From Magnetococcales bacterium (GTDB lineage: Bacteria; Pseudomonadota; Magnetococcia; Magnetococcales; Magnetaquicoccaceae), in the NCBI GenBank assembly GCA_015231755.1, contig JADGAZ010000018.1:19142-83141 (forward strand): a DNA stretch of 64,000 nt, in the 5' to 3' direction. Each line of letters opens with the position of its first letter. The stretch's first letter is position 1. The notes under the pieces were generated by a model that had not been told where the DNA came from, did not search any database, and saw nothing but the letters and a program-made list of their open reading frames with translations. Shown here piece after piece: positions 8,987 to 17,434 of this stretch. The translations under genes and the position numbers were made by a program.

Positions 8987-10881
8987 CGGGACTCGGCTCC
9001 GCTGGGAGTCCCACCCTTGTCGCCGCTTTTTTCGCCCGGACTCCGGACGTTGGGGCTTTTGGCACCCCCGTCCCCGGATTGGGAGGTACGTTCGATCTTG
9101 ACCCGCAACGCCTCGTTGTTGAGATTCATTTCCAGGGCCTGACGCCAGATGACCAACGCATCCTTGATGCGTCCGGAAGCGGCCAGCACATCCCCCAAAT
9201 GTTCCCGGATGGTGGGATCCTTCGGCTCCATACGCACCGCTTCCCGCATGCGGGTCAACGACTCTTCCAACCGGTTCATCCGGAACAGCACCCATCCCAG
9301 ACTGTCGAGGATGAAGCCATCCCCCGGCGCCAGTTGGGTGGCCTTGAAAATCAGCTTGTGGGCATCTTCGAGTTTTTCGTTACGCTCGGCCCAGGTGTAT
9401 CCCAGATAATTGAGGGCGTGGGCGTCTTCCGGATTCTTTTCGATATACAGACGCAAATCCTGCTCCGCCTCGGGCCACCGTTGCAGTTTGTCCAGGGCCA
9501 TGGCCCGGTTGAACAGAAAACGGCTCTGTTCCGGGGCGAGCGTCAATCCCTTGGAAGCGGCCTCCAGCACGGCGTCATACTGCTCTTCTTGCAATAAGAT
9601 CACGGTCAAGGCCAACAGCACCTCGACCCGATCCGGATGGGCGGCATTCAACTCCCGCAGGCGGGTGATCGCCTCTTTGCCTTTCTTTTCGTAGGCGTCC
9701 AGAAAGGCGATCCGGACCTGGGCTTCCAGATAATACGGCTCGTCGCGTTTGATGGGTTCATAGGCGGCCCGGGCATCCTTGACCCGATCCAGACCTTCCA
9801 GGGTTTGACCGATGTAATAGGCCACGCCGCTGTTGCCGGGACGAGCCGCTTCCGCCAGACGCAACTCCTGCAAAGCGTCTTCGTAGCTGCGCTGACTCAT
9901 CAGGATCAACGCCGAGGTCAACCGGGCCTGCACGCTGCCCGGAGAGAGGCGGGCAATGGTGCGGAACTCCTGCAACGCGGCGGAGCGGTCCTCCTGGGTC
10001 AACAGCAACCGGCCCAGACGGCTGTGAATGGTCTCGCTTTCCGGATTGTGCGCCAGAAAATCCCGATAGATGGCCTCGGCCTCCTTGGGACGTTCCAGCT
10101 CCTGCAACGCGGCCCCCAACGCCAGCACCGGTTCCAGTTGATCCGGAGCCTGCTTGCGGGCCTTGCGGAAGTATTCCAAAGATTTTTTGAGATCCGGTAC
10201 ATAGACATAGGCGCGCCCCAGGGCCAGATTGGCCTTCCAGGCCAGTTCCGGCCTGCCGAACAGGGGGGCCAGAGCGTTTTTGGCCTTGACCGGATCTTTC
10301 AGGCGGCCATGGATCTGGGCCAGCATCAGGCGGGCGGAAAGATGATCCGGTTGTTTCTTGAGGAGCAATTCATACTGGGTGGCGGCCTCGGGAAATTTTT
10401 CCAAGGCGTTAAGCAGTCCGGCCAGCAGCAGACGGGCCTTGGTATTTTCCGGATCCAGGGCAACCACCTCCCGGGCGTGGGTGACCGCCAGGGCCAGATC
10501 ACCCCGTTGGGTGGCCAGATGGGAGACGATCAGGCGGGCCTCCACGGATTTGGGATCCCCTTCGGCCACCCGCAAAAAGGCTTTTTCCGCCTCTTCCCAA
10601 CGCCGATCCCCCATCATCATGTGGCCCAGCACGTAATAATAATAAACCCCATCCGCCTGGGGTTTATCCGTGGCGCTGCCCTCCGGGGGGGTGGCCTTCG
10701 CGGTTTGTTCGTTTGGGGCCTGGGGTGGAGTTCCCGAATCCGCGCCCGGGGCGGAGGCGACCGAATCCGGAGTCACCGGGCCCAGGGCCACGCATCCGGC
10801 CAGAGCCAGACCGATCACCGGTCCCAACCATCCCAAACGGACCCATTCCATGCGCCCGCACCCATCCAACCATGGTTTCAT
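8983..10881 (-). CDS. TPR-repeat lipoprotein
   Basis: The ATG at 10881 has a GGAGG ribosome site 9 bp upstream and is preferred over the longer open frame from 11022. The 632-residue product has an N-terminal lipoprotein signal with lipobox LAGC, a low-complexity linker, then about 500 residues of tetratricopeptide-type helices (for example ARLLLAGLLNALEKFPEAATQYE, seen here as units of 34 residues with A, G, Y/F and P at the usual places). It ends with a polar tail rich in S, G and K. Periplasmic TPR lipoproteins of this layout scaffold envelope assembly or polysaccharide export. Its gene overlaps lolB by 4 bp, which points to an envelope role, but no specific partner can be named. Confidence 0.85.
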   Translation of the reverse strand: MKPWLDGCGRMEWVRLGWLGPVIGLALAGCVALGPVTPDSVASAPGADSGTPPQAPNEQTAKATPPEGSATDKPQADGVYYYYVLGHMMMGDRRWEEAEKAFLRVAEGDPKSVEARLIVSHLATQRGDLALAVTHAREVVALDPENTKARLLLAGLLNALEKFPEAATQYELLLKKQPDHLSARLMLAQIHGRLKDPVKAKNALAPLFGRPELAWKANLALGRAYVYVPDLKKSLEYFRKARKQAPDQLEPVLALGAALQELERPKEAEAIYRDFLAHNPESETIHSRLGRLLLTQEDRSAALQEFRTIARLSPGSVQARLTSALILMSQRSYEDALQELRLAEAARPGNSGVAYYIGQTLEGLDRVKDARAAYEPIKRDEPYYLEAQVRIAFLDAYEKKGKEAITRLRELNAAHPDRVEVLLALTVILLQEEQYDAVLEAASKGLTLAPEQSRFLFNRAMALDKLQRWPEAEQDLRLYIEKNPEDAHALNYLGYTWAERNEKLEDAHKLIFKATQLAPGDGFILDSLGWVLFRMNRLEESLTRMREAVRMEPKDPTIREHLGDVLAASGRIKDALVIWRQALEMNLNNEALRVKIERTSQSGDGGAKSPNVRSPGEKSGDKGGTPSGAESR

Positions 10882-11170
10882 CACCCAATGCCTCCGCACT
10901 GGCGACCCGGATGCAATCGCCAGAAATCCACGATCCACCCCCAAGGCGCAACCCATCCCCATCCCGACGACGCGCAACCGCACGAACGCTTGGGACAAAG
11001 AACCTTGCGCACTCGGGATCAATCCGAAATTTTAATTAATGATTTCAAGGTAAACGCCGTGAAATGACCGCCATGGACACCCTGCGGGAAAATCCTTCTG
11101 CGACCCACCAAAATCAGTCTAGCACACTTCCGGATTCCTTTCCAGAGGCTCTTTCAAGAAGCGCGAAAAA

Positions 11171-11386
11171 TCATCCCGCGCTGTTTCCATCCCCATCCAG
11201 GCTGTTGATCTGGGCGATCAACGCATTCAGGTCCAGGTCATACATGCGCCCCACATCCGCCAGGGTATCCACCTCGGATGCCAGACACTCGCCACAATCG
11301 ATCCCCTTCACCGCCAAAAGCCTCGCCAGACCCGGGTGCTCTCGCATCAATTGGGCCATGCTTTTTTCCACGTCGATGACACCCAT
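11171..11386 (-). CDS. DUF1858 small protein (hybrid-cluster-associated redox disulfide domain)
   Basis: A 71-residue protein starting at the ATG at 11386, preceded by a strong GAGGAGG site. The sequence DVEKSMAQLMREHPGLARLL followed by VKGIDCGECLASEVDTL matches the DUF1858 pattern, with the CxxC pair (CGEC) and the C-terminal LDLNALIAQIN helix. Members are found alone or fused to hybrid-cluster and iron-sulfur proteins and are thought to use the cysteines in redox or metal handling; the precise role is not established. The longer open frame upstream is rejected because it is Arg/Gly rich and lacks a ribosome site. Confidence 0.85.
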   Translation of the reverse strand: MGVIDVEKSMAQLMREHPGLARLLAVKGIDCGECLASEVDTLADVGRMYDLDLNALIAQINSLDGDGNSAG

Positions 11387-11548
11387 GCCCCTTCCTCCTC
11401 GCCAAATCCGACGGATCACAACCCCTCGACCAACCCCCTCACGCCCCCCAGGTCTTTTCCAACCTTTGTAAAGACCCATTGTGCCACCGATGCGGGAGTC
11501 AAGGCAACGTTAATCACCACTCTTTGCAAAATCATGGAACCAGTCCTT

Positions 11549-11574
11549 GCATCGCAGCAGCATTTGTGCGATGC
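11549..11574 (+). promoter_or_regulatory. Hairpin plus T-tract in the rpmB leader (possible attenuator)
   Basis: A perfect 8-bp inverted repeat GCATCGCA/TGCGATGC with a 10-nt loop is followed by TTCTCTTTTT. This is the shape of an intrinsic terminator on the plus strand, yet there is no plus-strand gene upstream to terminate, and rpmB starts 64 bp further on. A premature-termination control of rpmB is the simplest reading. No ribosomal-protein binding mimic was identified. Confidence 0.45.
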
Positions 11575-11638
11575 TTCTCTTTTTAATGGTCCATTCCGGA
11601 ACTTCAACCCTCTTCGCCATCTCTCGGGAGAGTATTTC

Positions 11639-11935
11639 GTGAGAAAATTGACTCTGGGGGGAAAAGCCCCGCAAACTGGTTACAAAGTCTCCCATTCCCA
11701 TCGGAGAACCAAACACGCTTGGTTGCCCAACATCCAAAAGCGTGCGCTGTTCAGCATGGCCCTGGGCCAAAGCTTCTGCATCAGTGTCCCCACCGAAATC
11801 CTCCGCTCCGTGGACAAGGCCGGTGGTCTGGACAACTTCCTGCTGCAAACCGCTCAGGACACCCTCAATGAGCCCATGCGTCGCCTGCAAGCCCGCATCC
11901 GGACTCAGGTGGCCCGCACTCCCGAAGCCGAATAA
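11639..11935 (+). CDS. rpmB: 50S ribosomal protein L28
   Basis: A 98-residue protein starting at GTG 11639 with a GGGAG site 8 bp upstream. It has the L28 signature GKAPQTGYKVSHSHRRTK followed by WLPNIQK, then the ALGQSFCISVPTEILRSVDK strand region. The C terminus (GGLDNFLLQTAQDTL ... RLQARIRTQVA) is the extended form typical of alphaproteobacterial L28 rather than the short 78-residue enterobacterial form. The usual N-terminal Cys of many L28 proteins is replaced (KLTLGGK). rpmG, a frequent neighbour, is not seen here. Expressed alone, probably with the leader hairpin described at 11549. Confidence 0.93.
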   Translation: MRKLTLGGKAPQTGYKVSHSHRRTKHAWLPNIQKRALFSMALGQSFCISVPTEILRSVDKAGGLDNFLLQTAQDTLNEPMRRLQARIRTQVARTPEAE

Positions 11936-11973
11936 TCCTGTTCGGATCCGCGCCTCGGACCCAGCCTGAAAAC

Positions 11974-12012
11974 ATCACCACACGCTCTCCAATCGGCAGG
12001 GCGTGTGGTGAT
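11974..12012 (+). terminator. Long hairpin after rpmB
   Basis: A perfect 12-bp inverted repeat, ATCACCACACGC and GCGTGTGGTGAT, with a 15-nt loop, begins 38 bp after the rpmB stop. There is no clean T-tract after it, so it may act as a terminator or an RNA 3'-end stabiliser. Confidence 0.55.
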
Positions 12013-12221
12013 CGTAACCAGACTTCTTCCCCGCTTCCTGCACATTCAAAAATCAATCTCAACAGTCGGGTTTGATATCTGCTATCAGCCACGGGTTGCT
12101 TTGCGTGCGCTGCGCCTCTTTTCTCCTGCGGAGCAACGCATTAAAAGAAAGGAAAGGAAAAAGTCCTGGGGAATGAATTCCCCTGAACCCCTTCTTTTTT
12201 TAATAGTGACGGATAGATGGC
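12013..12221. other. Intergenic stretch between the rpmB and phosphoglycerate mutase terminators
   Basis: No credible gene is visible. One short palindrome (GGGGAAT/ATTCCCC, 12168-12183) is followed by a T-run at about 12193-12202 and could be a second plus-strand terminator for rpmB, although its 2-nt loop is poor. The rest shows purine-rich tracts and no promoter I would defend. Confidence 0.35.
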
Positions 12222-12253
12222 AAAAAAAATCCTGGAGGGTTGAGGCTCCAGGA
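12222..12253 (-). terminator. Rho-independent terminator of phosphoglycerate mutase
   Basis: Read on the minus strand: TCCTGGAG, an 8-nt loop, CTCCAGGA, then eight T. It starts about 29 bp after the phosphoglycerate mutase stop and is a textbook intrinsic terminator. Confidence 0.88.
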
Positions 12254-12281
12254 GTTCTTGATCCAGACAGAAACGATCGCC

Positions 12282-13478
12282 TCACACCCCGTGTCGCAGA
12301 AAATAGGGCATCAGATCGATCCCCGGCGCGAAAGTCAACGATCCGGTTTGCAACAATCCCTCATCATAGGCCACGTTGCCATCCGGCACGATGCCGTGAC
12401 CACACAAGGCAAACGGCACCGGACCCGGATCATGGGTCTTGGTCACCAACGGCGTGGGGTGATCCGGCAAGGCCACCGCGCGAAACGGTCCCCCCGCCGC
12501 CAAGGCCTCCAACACCGGCCCCACCAGACGGGCATCAAAATCCTCGATGGCCTGAAGTTTGTAATCCAAACGCCCCGCATGTCCGGCCTCGTCCGGAGAC
12601 TCCACATGCACAAACATCAAGTCCCGCTCTTCCAATCCCTTCAGACAGGCCTGAGCCTTGCCCTCGTAATCCGTATCGATCCACCCGGTGGCACCCGGCA
12701 CATGCAACACATCAAACCCGATGTGAGCCGCAATGCCCCGCATCAAATCCACCGCCGAAATAATCCCGCCACTCTTGCCGAACCGCTCCCGGAAGGGTGG
12801 CAGAAATGGCTTGCGCCCCTGACCCCACAACCAAATGGAATTGGCCGGTCGCTTGCCACTGGCCACCCGTTCCCGGTTGACCGGATGATCCGACAAAAAA
12901 GTCCAGGAGGCCCGCATCAACGCTTCGATGGGTTGGGCGTCCAATCCTTCGGGAAGCGCGCCGGCAATGGGCCGATCGGTGATGTCATGGGGAGGCCGAC
13001 TGTTGAGTCGATCCCCACCGTCCCGCCAAACCAGCAGATGACGATAGCTCACCCCCGGATAAAACCGGAAACGGTCCGAACCGAGCCGTTCGTTCAAGGT
13101 GTCGATGATCCGGGCAGCCTCCGCCGACGAGATATGCTCGGCGGAAAAATCCTCCATCACGGAGAAATCGCTGCCCAGGGTCACCAGATTGCAACGGAAA
13201 GCCACGTCATTCGGCCCCAGATCGACCCCCATGGCCGCAGCCTCCAAAGGACTGCGTCCGGTGTAGCTTTGGGTCACATCGTATCCCAACACCCCCAGAT
13301 TGGCCACGTCACTGCCCGGATAGTATCCATCCGGCGTGTTGAGCGTCCATCCCCCCACCCCTTCCCGGACCATGCGATCCAGGTTGGGCGTGCGGGCGGC
13401 CATCAGGGGAGTGCGACCTTCCAGGGCCTCCAGGGGGCGATCACTCATGCCGTCCCCCAGAAAAATGACGTATTTCAT
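12282..13478 (-). CDS. apgM: Cofactor-independent phosphoglycerate mutase (ApgM type)
   Basis: Interconverts 3- and 2-phosphoglycerate in glycolysis/gluconeogenesis. The 398-residue protein starts at ATG 13478, with GGGAG upstream, and opens with the metal-binding strand KYVIFLGDGMSDRP. The metalloenzyme-superfamily residues follow: TPNLDRM, the serine region YPGSDVANLGVLGYD, HVESPDEAGHAG with paired His/Asp, and the late DHPTPLVTKTHDPGPVPF. This is the archaeal-type (aPGAM) family, about 400 residues, distinct from the 510-residue GpmI form. A clear terminator follows. mdh lies 55 bp upstream on the same strand and may be cotranscribed, which would group two central-carbon genes. Confidence 0.92.
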   Translation of the reverse strand: MKYVIFLGDGMSDRPLEALEGRTPLMAARTPNLDRMVREGVGGWTLNTPDGYYPGSDVANLGVLGYDVTQSYTGRSPLEAAAMGVDLGPNDVAFRCNLVTLGSDFSVMEDFSAEHISSAEAARIIDTLNERLGSDRFRFYPGVSYRHLLVWRDGGDRLNSRPPHDITDRPIAGALPEGLDAQPIEALMRASWTFLSDHPVNRERVASGKRPANSIWLWGQGRKPFLPPFRERFGKSGGIISAVDLMRGIAAHIGFDVLHVPGATGWIDTDYEGKAQACLKGLEERDLMFVHVESPDEAGHAGRLDYKLQAIEDFDARLVGPVLEALAAGGPFRAVALPDHPTPLVTKTHDPGPVPFALCGHGIVPDGNVAYDEGLLQTGSLTFAPGIDLMPYFLRHGV

Positions 13479-13533
13479 TGCCTGCTCCCGTTCATGCTGA
13501 ACCGACACAAAGGGGGGATGAACCAATCAAGGA

Positions 13534-14508
13534 TTACAACAAATCCTTGACCACTTCCCGCTCCTGACGCAACTCGTCAAGCACCTTGTTGAACTTGGCC
13601 TGTCCCCAGTCGGACAGGGTGAGACCATCCACCACTTCCCATTGATCGCCCTTGAGGCGCAGGGGATAACCGAAGATCAGGCCCGGATCCACTCCATATT
13701 GACCCTCGGAAAGCACCGCCGCCACGAACCAATCCCCCTCGGGGGTGGGTTGACGGAAGGAGAGCAGATGATCCAACGCCGCGATGGCGCCGGAAGCCGC
13801 GCTGGAGGAGCCTCTGGCCTTGATGACCACGGCGCCCCGGGTCTGCACATCCGGAACGAAGGTATTCTTGAGCCAATCCTCGTCGGTGATCACCTCGGAC
13901 AGGGGCCGACCCTGGATGCGGGCGTTCTCGAAGTCCGGATATTGATTGTTGGAATGGTTGCCCCACACCGCCAGATTGGTGACCGCAGTCACCGGCACAT
14001 TGGCCTTCTTGGCGAGCATGGTCTTGGCACGGTTGTAGTCCAGACGCATCATGGCGGAAAAGCGATCCTTGGGCACATCGCTGTTGCGCATGGCGATCAG
14101 ACAGTTGGTGTTGCAGGGATTGCCCACCACCACCACCCGCAGATCCGCAGCCGCCCGGTTGAGAGCCTTGCCCTGACCGACGAAAATCGGTCCATTGACC
14201 CGGATCAGATCGGCACGTTCCATGCCCGGTCCACGGGGACGGGAACCGATCAACAACGCCGCGTTGACCCCGTCGAAAGCTTGGTCGGCCTGATCGCTGG
14301 CGTCCATTCCGACCAGAGTGGGGAAAGCGGAGTCATCCAGTTCCATCATGACCGCTTCCAACACTTTCATGGCAGGGGTAATTTCAAGAAAACTCAAATG
14401 AACCGGTTGGTCCGGGCCAAATACGGCTCCCGAGGCCAAACGAAAAATCGCACTGTAGGCAATTTGACCAGCGGCTCCGGTCACTGCCACACGAATCGGC
14501 TCTGCCAT
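13534..14508 (-). CDS. mdh: Malate dehydrogenase (NAD type, 324 residues)
   Basis: Oxidises malate to oxaloacetate in the TCA cycle. The ATG at 14508 has a GGAGG site 8 bp upstream. The N terminus has the NAD-binding loop VAVTGAAGQIAYS, followed by GSRPRGPGMERADLI (substrate loop with arginines), VVVGNPCNTNC, and the catalytic region LDYNRA and VWGNHSNNQYPD containing the active-site His. The family is the cytosolic-like MDH of about 325-330 residues that many proteobacteria use, not the LDH-like tetrameric form of most alphaproteobacteria. Confidence 0.95.
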   Translation of the reverse strand: MAEPIRVAVTGAAGQIAYSAIFRLASGAVFGPDQPVHLSFLEITPAMKVLEAVMMELDDSAFPTLVGMDASDQADQAFDGVNAALLIGSRPRGPGMERADLIRVNGPIFVGQGKALNRAAADLRVVVVGNPCNTNCLIAMRNSDVPKDRFSAMMRLDYNRAKTMLAKKANVPVTAVTNLAVWGNHSNNQYPDFENARIQGRPLSEVITDEDWLKNTFVPDVQTRGAVVIKARGSSSAASGAIAALDHLLSFRQPTPEGDWFVAAVLSEGQYGVDPGLIFGYPLRLKGDQWEVVDGLTLSDWGQAKFNKVLDELRQEREVVKDLL

Positions 14509-14626
14509 GATTGAATCCTCCCTAATCGCGATGGTGAAATACGAACCAGTCAACCTAGACTTCCCCTTAAGATGACGCAAGGCGCATGCGGGTGCAACCC
14601 TTGCCAAACGCCGGAGATGAAAAGGT

Positions 14627-15829
14627 CTATCGGGAGACATCCAGGGCCGCGTCCAGGTCGTTCAAAATGTCTTCCACGTCCTCCAAACCGATAGAAAATC
14701 GCACCAGACCTTCGGTAATTCCCGCCGCCTTGCGCTCCGCGTCCGTCAGTTTGGCATGGGTGGTGGTGGCCGGATGGGTGGTCAGGGTGCGGCTGTCTCC
14801 CAGGTTGGCGGTGATAATGGCCAGCTTCAGGCCGTTCATGAACCGATGGGCCCGCTCCCGGCTTCCCAGATCCACACAGACGATGGCCCCGAAACGACGC
14901 ATCTGCCGGGCGGCCAACTCCCGTTGGGGATGATCCGGCAAACCCGGATACAAAACCGCTCCCGCCAATTCAGGACGGCTCGCCAGATGGGCCGCCACCC
15001 GTTCGGCGTTGTCGCAATGCCGTTCCATGCGCAAAGGCAAGGTCTCCAGCCCCTTGAACAGCACCCAGGCGTTGAATGGCGACAGCGACGAACCGGTGTT
15101 GCGCAACAAAGGAAAAACATGATCCATCAACAATTTGCGCCCACCCGCGACCACGCCGCCCAGGACACGGCCCTGGCCATCCATGTATTTGGTGGCGGAA
15201 TGGACCACCAGGTCCACGCCCAACTCCAAAGGACGCTGCAAACAGGGGGTACACAACACATTGTCCACCACCACCAGGATACCCCGTTCCCGGCCCAAAC
15301 GGGCCAAAGCGGCCAGATCCACCATTTCCAGAGTGGGATTGGCCGGAGTCTCCAGAAAAAACAGACGGGTGGCAGGCGTCACCGCCGCCTCCCAGGCCTC
15401 CAGGTCCGACAAAGGCACCCGGGTGACACCGATGCCCATCCGTTTCAACAGGGTGTTGGCAATGTTGGTGGTGGAACCAAACACCGAACGACTGATCACC
15501 ACGTGGTCCCCGGCGGACAGAAAAGAGAGGAACACCATGGTCACCGCCGCCATGCCGCTGGCCGCCGCCACCGCGTGCTCGGCCTTTTCCAAAGCGGCGA
15601 CCCGCTCTTCAAACAGGGCCACGGTGGGATTGGTGAATCGGCTGTAAAGATTGCCCTCCTCCTCCCCGGCGAACACCGCCCGGGCCTGCTCGGCAGAGTC
15701 GAACCGGAAACTCGATGTCAAAAAAAGCGGGGGACTGTTCTCCCGCTCCGGCGTGGTGTCACGACCGGTGTGCAAGGCCGTGGTGGCCACCCCGTAAACC
15801 CGCTGCGACGATTCGGCTCCGCTCGACAT
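14627..15829 (-). CDS. metZ: O-succinylhomoserine sulfhydrylase
   Basis: A PLP enzyme making homocysteine directly from O-succinylhomoserine and sulfide. The 400-residue protein starts at ATG 15829 with GGGAGG 11 bp upstream. The Cys/Met-metabolism family hallmarks are present: YSRFTNPTVALFEERVAALE, the SGMAAV loop, LETPANPTLEMVD, and the PLP-binding Lys214 in HSATKYMDGQGR. The DGQGR sequence after the lysine and LGDSRTLTTHPATTTH near the end are typical of the MetZ branch rather than MetB. Together with metK and ahcY it covers homocysteine supply and the SAM cycle. A cystathionine gamma-synthase role is the less likely alternative. Confidence 0.88.
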   Translation of the reverse strand: MSSGAESSQRVYGVATTALHTGRDTTPERENSPPLFLTSSFRFDSAEQARAVFAGEEEGNLYSRFTNPTVALFEERVAALEKAEHAVAAASGMAAVTMVFLSFLSAGDHVVISRSVFGSTTNIANTLLKRMGIGVTRVPLSDLEAWEAAVTPATRLFFLETPANPTLEMVDLAALARLGRERGILVVVDNVLCTPCLQRPLELGVDLVVHSATKYMDGQGRVLGGVVAGGRKLLMDHVFPLLRNTGSSLSPFNAWVLFKGLETLPLRMERHCDNAERVAAHLASRPELAGAVLYPGLPDHPQRELAARQMRRFGAIVCVDLGSRERAHRFMNGLKLAIITANLGDSRTLTTHPATTTHAKLTDAERKAAGITEGLVRFSIGLEDVEDILNDLDAALDVSR

Positions 15830-16045
15830 GATGCAATTTTCCTCCCGCCATCCCCTTGGTAACCCGACTGTGCGCCCCTCCTCACCTTTAGACCTCATTT
15901 TCGATGAGGCGACTCCATTCTATGCGCATCGGATCCGGCAACGAAAGGCTGAAGACCGATTTTAGCAATGGATCGAACGAAAAAAATCCCCTATACTGCA
16001 TTACGAAAATGAGGATCCACCCTCTTGGACCCAGGAGTCGCTTCA

Positions 16046-16984
16046 ATGTCTCAACCCCAAAAATACCGTCTCGTCACGCGCAGTGATTTCGATGGGCTGG
16101 TCAGTGCCATGCTGCTGCGCGAACTGGACCTCATCGACGATATCCTGTTCGTCCAACCCAAGGATATGCAGGACGGCAAGATTCCCATCACCGGGCGGGA
16201 CATCATCACCAATCTTCCCTATGTGCCCGACGCCCATCTGGTGCTGGACCACCACGCCAGCGAACTGGAACGGGCCGGCAATCAGGTCAACGCCAATCAC
16301 ATCATCCATCCCGAAGCCTTTTCCGCGGCCCGGGTGGTCTATGACCATTTCGGCGGCAAAACCGCCTTTCCCGACATCCGCGACGACATCCTCACCGCCG
16401 TGGACAAGGCCGACTCCGGCCAGTTTGAAGAAGAAGACATTCTCAATCCCACCGGATGGATGCTGTTGAACTTCATCATGGATCCCCGCACCGGACTGGG
16501 ACGCTTCAAAGAATTTCGCATCTCCAACTACGCCCTGATGATGGACCTGATCGAATACTGCCGCCGTCACACCGTGGAAGAGGTGCTGGCCTTGCCGGAT
16601 GTTCGGGAACGGACCGAATTTTATTTCGAGCAGGAAGAGTTGTTCAAAACCCAGATCCAAACCCGCACCAAAATTCACAACAATCTGGCGGTCCTGGATC
16701 TGCGCCACGACGATATCATCTTTCCCGGCAACCGATTCATGATCTATGCCCTCTATCCCCAATGCAACATCTCGTTGCACATTCTCTGGGGTCCCACGCG
16801 CAAAACCACGGTTTACGCCCTGGGCAAATCGATCTTCAATCGTACCTCAAAAACCCATATCGGCTCCCTCTGTCTGCAATTCGGAGGCGGTGGCCATGCG
16901 GCGGCGGGCACCTGTCAAGTACCGACAAGTCAGGCGATCGAAATCCGCAAGGCCATCGAAAGCCGGATCCTGGCGGATGGATGA
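16046..16984 (+). CDS. DHH-family phosphoesterase
   Basis: The ATG at 16046 follows an AGGAG site by 8 bp and gives 312 residues. The first metal motif is SDFDGLVSAML and the diagnostic DHH motif is VLDHHASE, both within the first 80 residues; VDKADSG is the third acidic motif. The C-terminal domain ends with the GGGGHAAAGTC glycine-rich loop of the DHHA1 substrate-binding domain. Members include nanoRNases, c-di-AMP phosphodiesterases and exopolyphosphatases; the exact substrate is not readable. A possible -10 box TATACT lies near 15991. The gene is divergent from metZ. Confidence 0.88.
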   Translation: MSQPQKYRLVTRSDFDGLVSAMLLRELDLIDDILFVQPKDMQDGKIPITGRDIITNLPYVPDAHLVLDHHASELERAGNQVNANHIIHPEAFSAARVVYDHFGGKTAFPDIRDDILTAVDKADSGQFEEEDILNPTGWMLLNFIMDPRTGLGRFKEFRISNYALMMDLIEYCRRHTVEEVLALPDVRERTEFYFEQEELFKTQIQTRTKIHNNLAVLDLRHDDIIFPGNRFMIYALYPQCNISLHILWGPTRKTTVYALGKSIFNRTSKTHIGSLCLQFGGGGHAAAGTCQVPTSQAIEIRKAIESRILADG

Positions 16985-17011
16985 ACGGCTTGCAAGGATG
17001 ATTGAAAACAC

Positions 17012-17434
17012 ATGACAAACATGTCGATGGCATTCCAGGCAGTCCTGCTGTGCGGCCTGCTTGTGTCCGGTTGCGTCACCACGGACACCTCTTCCGCGCA
17101 ACAAAACACCCCCCCGACCCAGGAGTCCAAATCACCCCCCAGGGAGACCAAATCGGCCACCCCGGAAACCCGGACCGGTCATCCTCCCGTGATGCCGAAA
17201 CCGACTCCCCCGCTGGCCCATCCCTCCACCAGCAAACCGGAAACTCTGATCGGCTCCACGGGCAAGGAACTCATCACCCGGTTCGGACAGCCCAACATGA
17301 TCATGGATGTCACCATGAAAGGCCGTTCGGCTTCGGAAGGGTATCTGTACTATCCCAAAGACGGCAAAGGGTGCATTCACACCTTCGTGGTGCTGGAAGA
17401 AAACAACAAGGTCATCCACTACTTCTGCCAATGA
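17012..17434 (+). CDS. Small outer-membrane-type lipoprotein with BamE-like C terminus
   Basis: A 140-residue protein with a lipoprotein signal ending in LVSGC (Cys near residue 21), a low-complexity Pro/Thr/Ser linker (about residues 25-75), and a compact C-terminal domain: GSTGKELITRFGQPNMI followed by a Tyr-rich strand and HTFVVLEENNKVIHYFC. The order 'GxTxxxLxxxFGxP ... strand ... strand' is that of SmpA/OmlA (BamE)-like folds, but similarity is weak. ATGs at 17012 and 17021 are both possible. It follows the DHH gene by 27 bp and overlaps the convergent protease gene by 23 bp. Confidence 0.75.
   Translation: MTNMSMAFQAVLLCGLLVSGCVTTDTSSAQQNTPPTQESKSPPRETKSATPETRTGHPPVMPKPTPPLAHPSTSKPETLIGSTGKELITRFGQPNMIMDVTMKGRSASEGYLYYPKDGKGCIHTFVVLEENNKVIHYFCQ

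Noticed and set aside
11387..11479. N-terminal extension of the DUF1858 protein from 11479
   Set aside because: The extra residues are Gly/Arg-rich, have no ribosome site and do not belong to the family; the GAGGAGG site fixes the start at 11386.
12085..12285. Small minus-strand frame upstream of the rpmB hairpin region
   Set aside because: It covers the phosphoglycerate mutase terminator, has no ribosome site and no recognisable motif.
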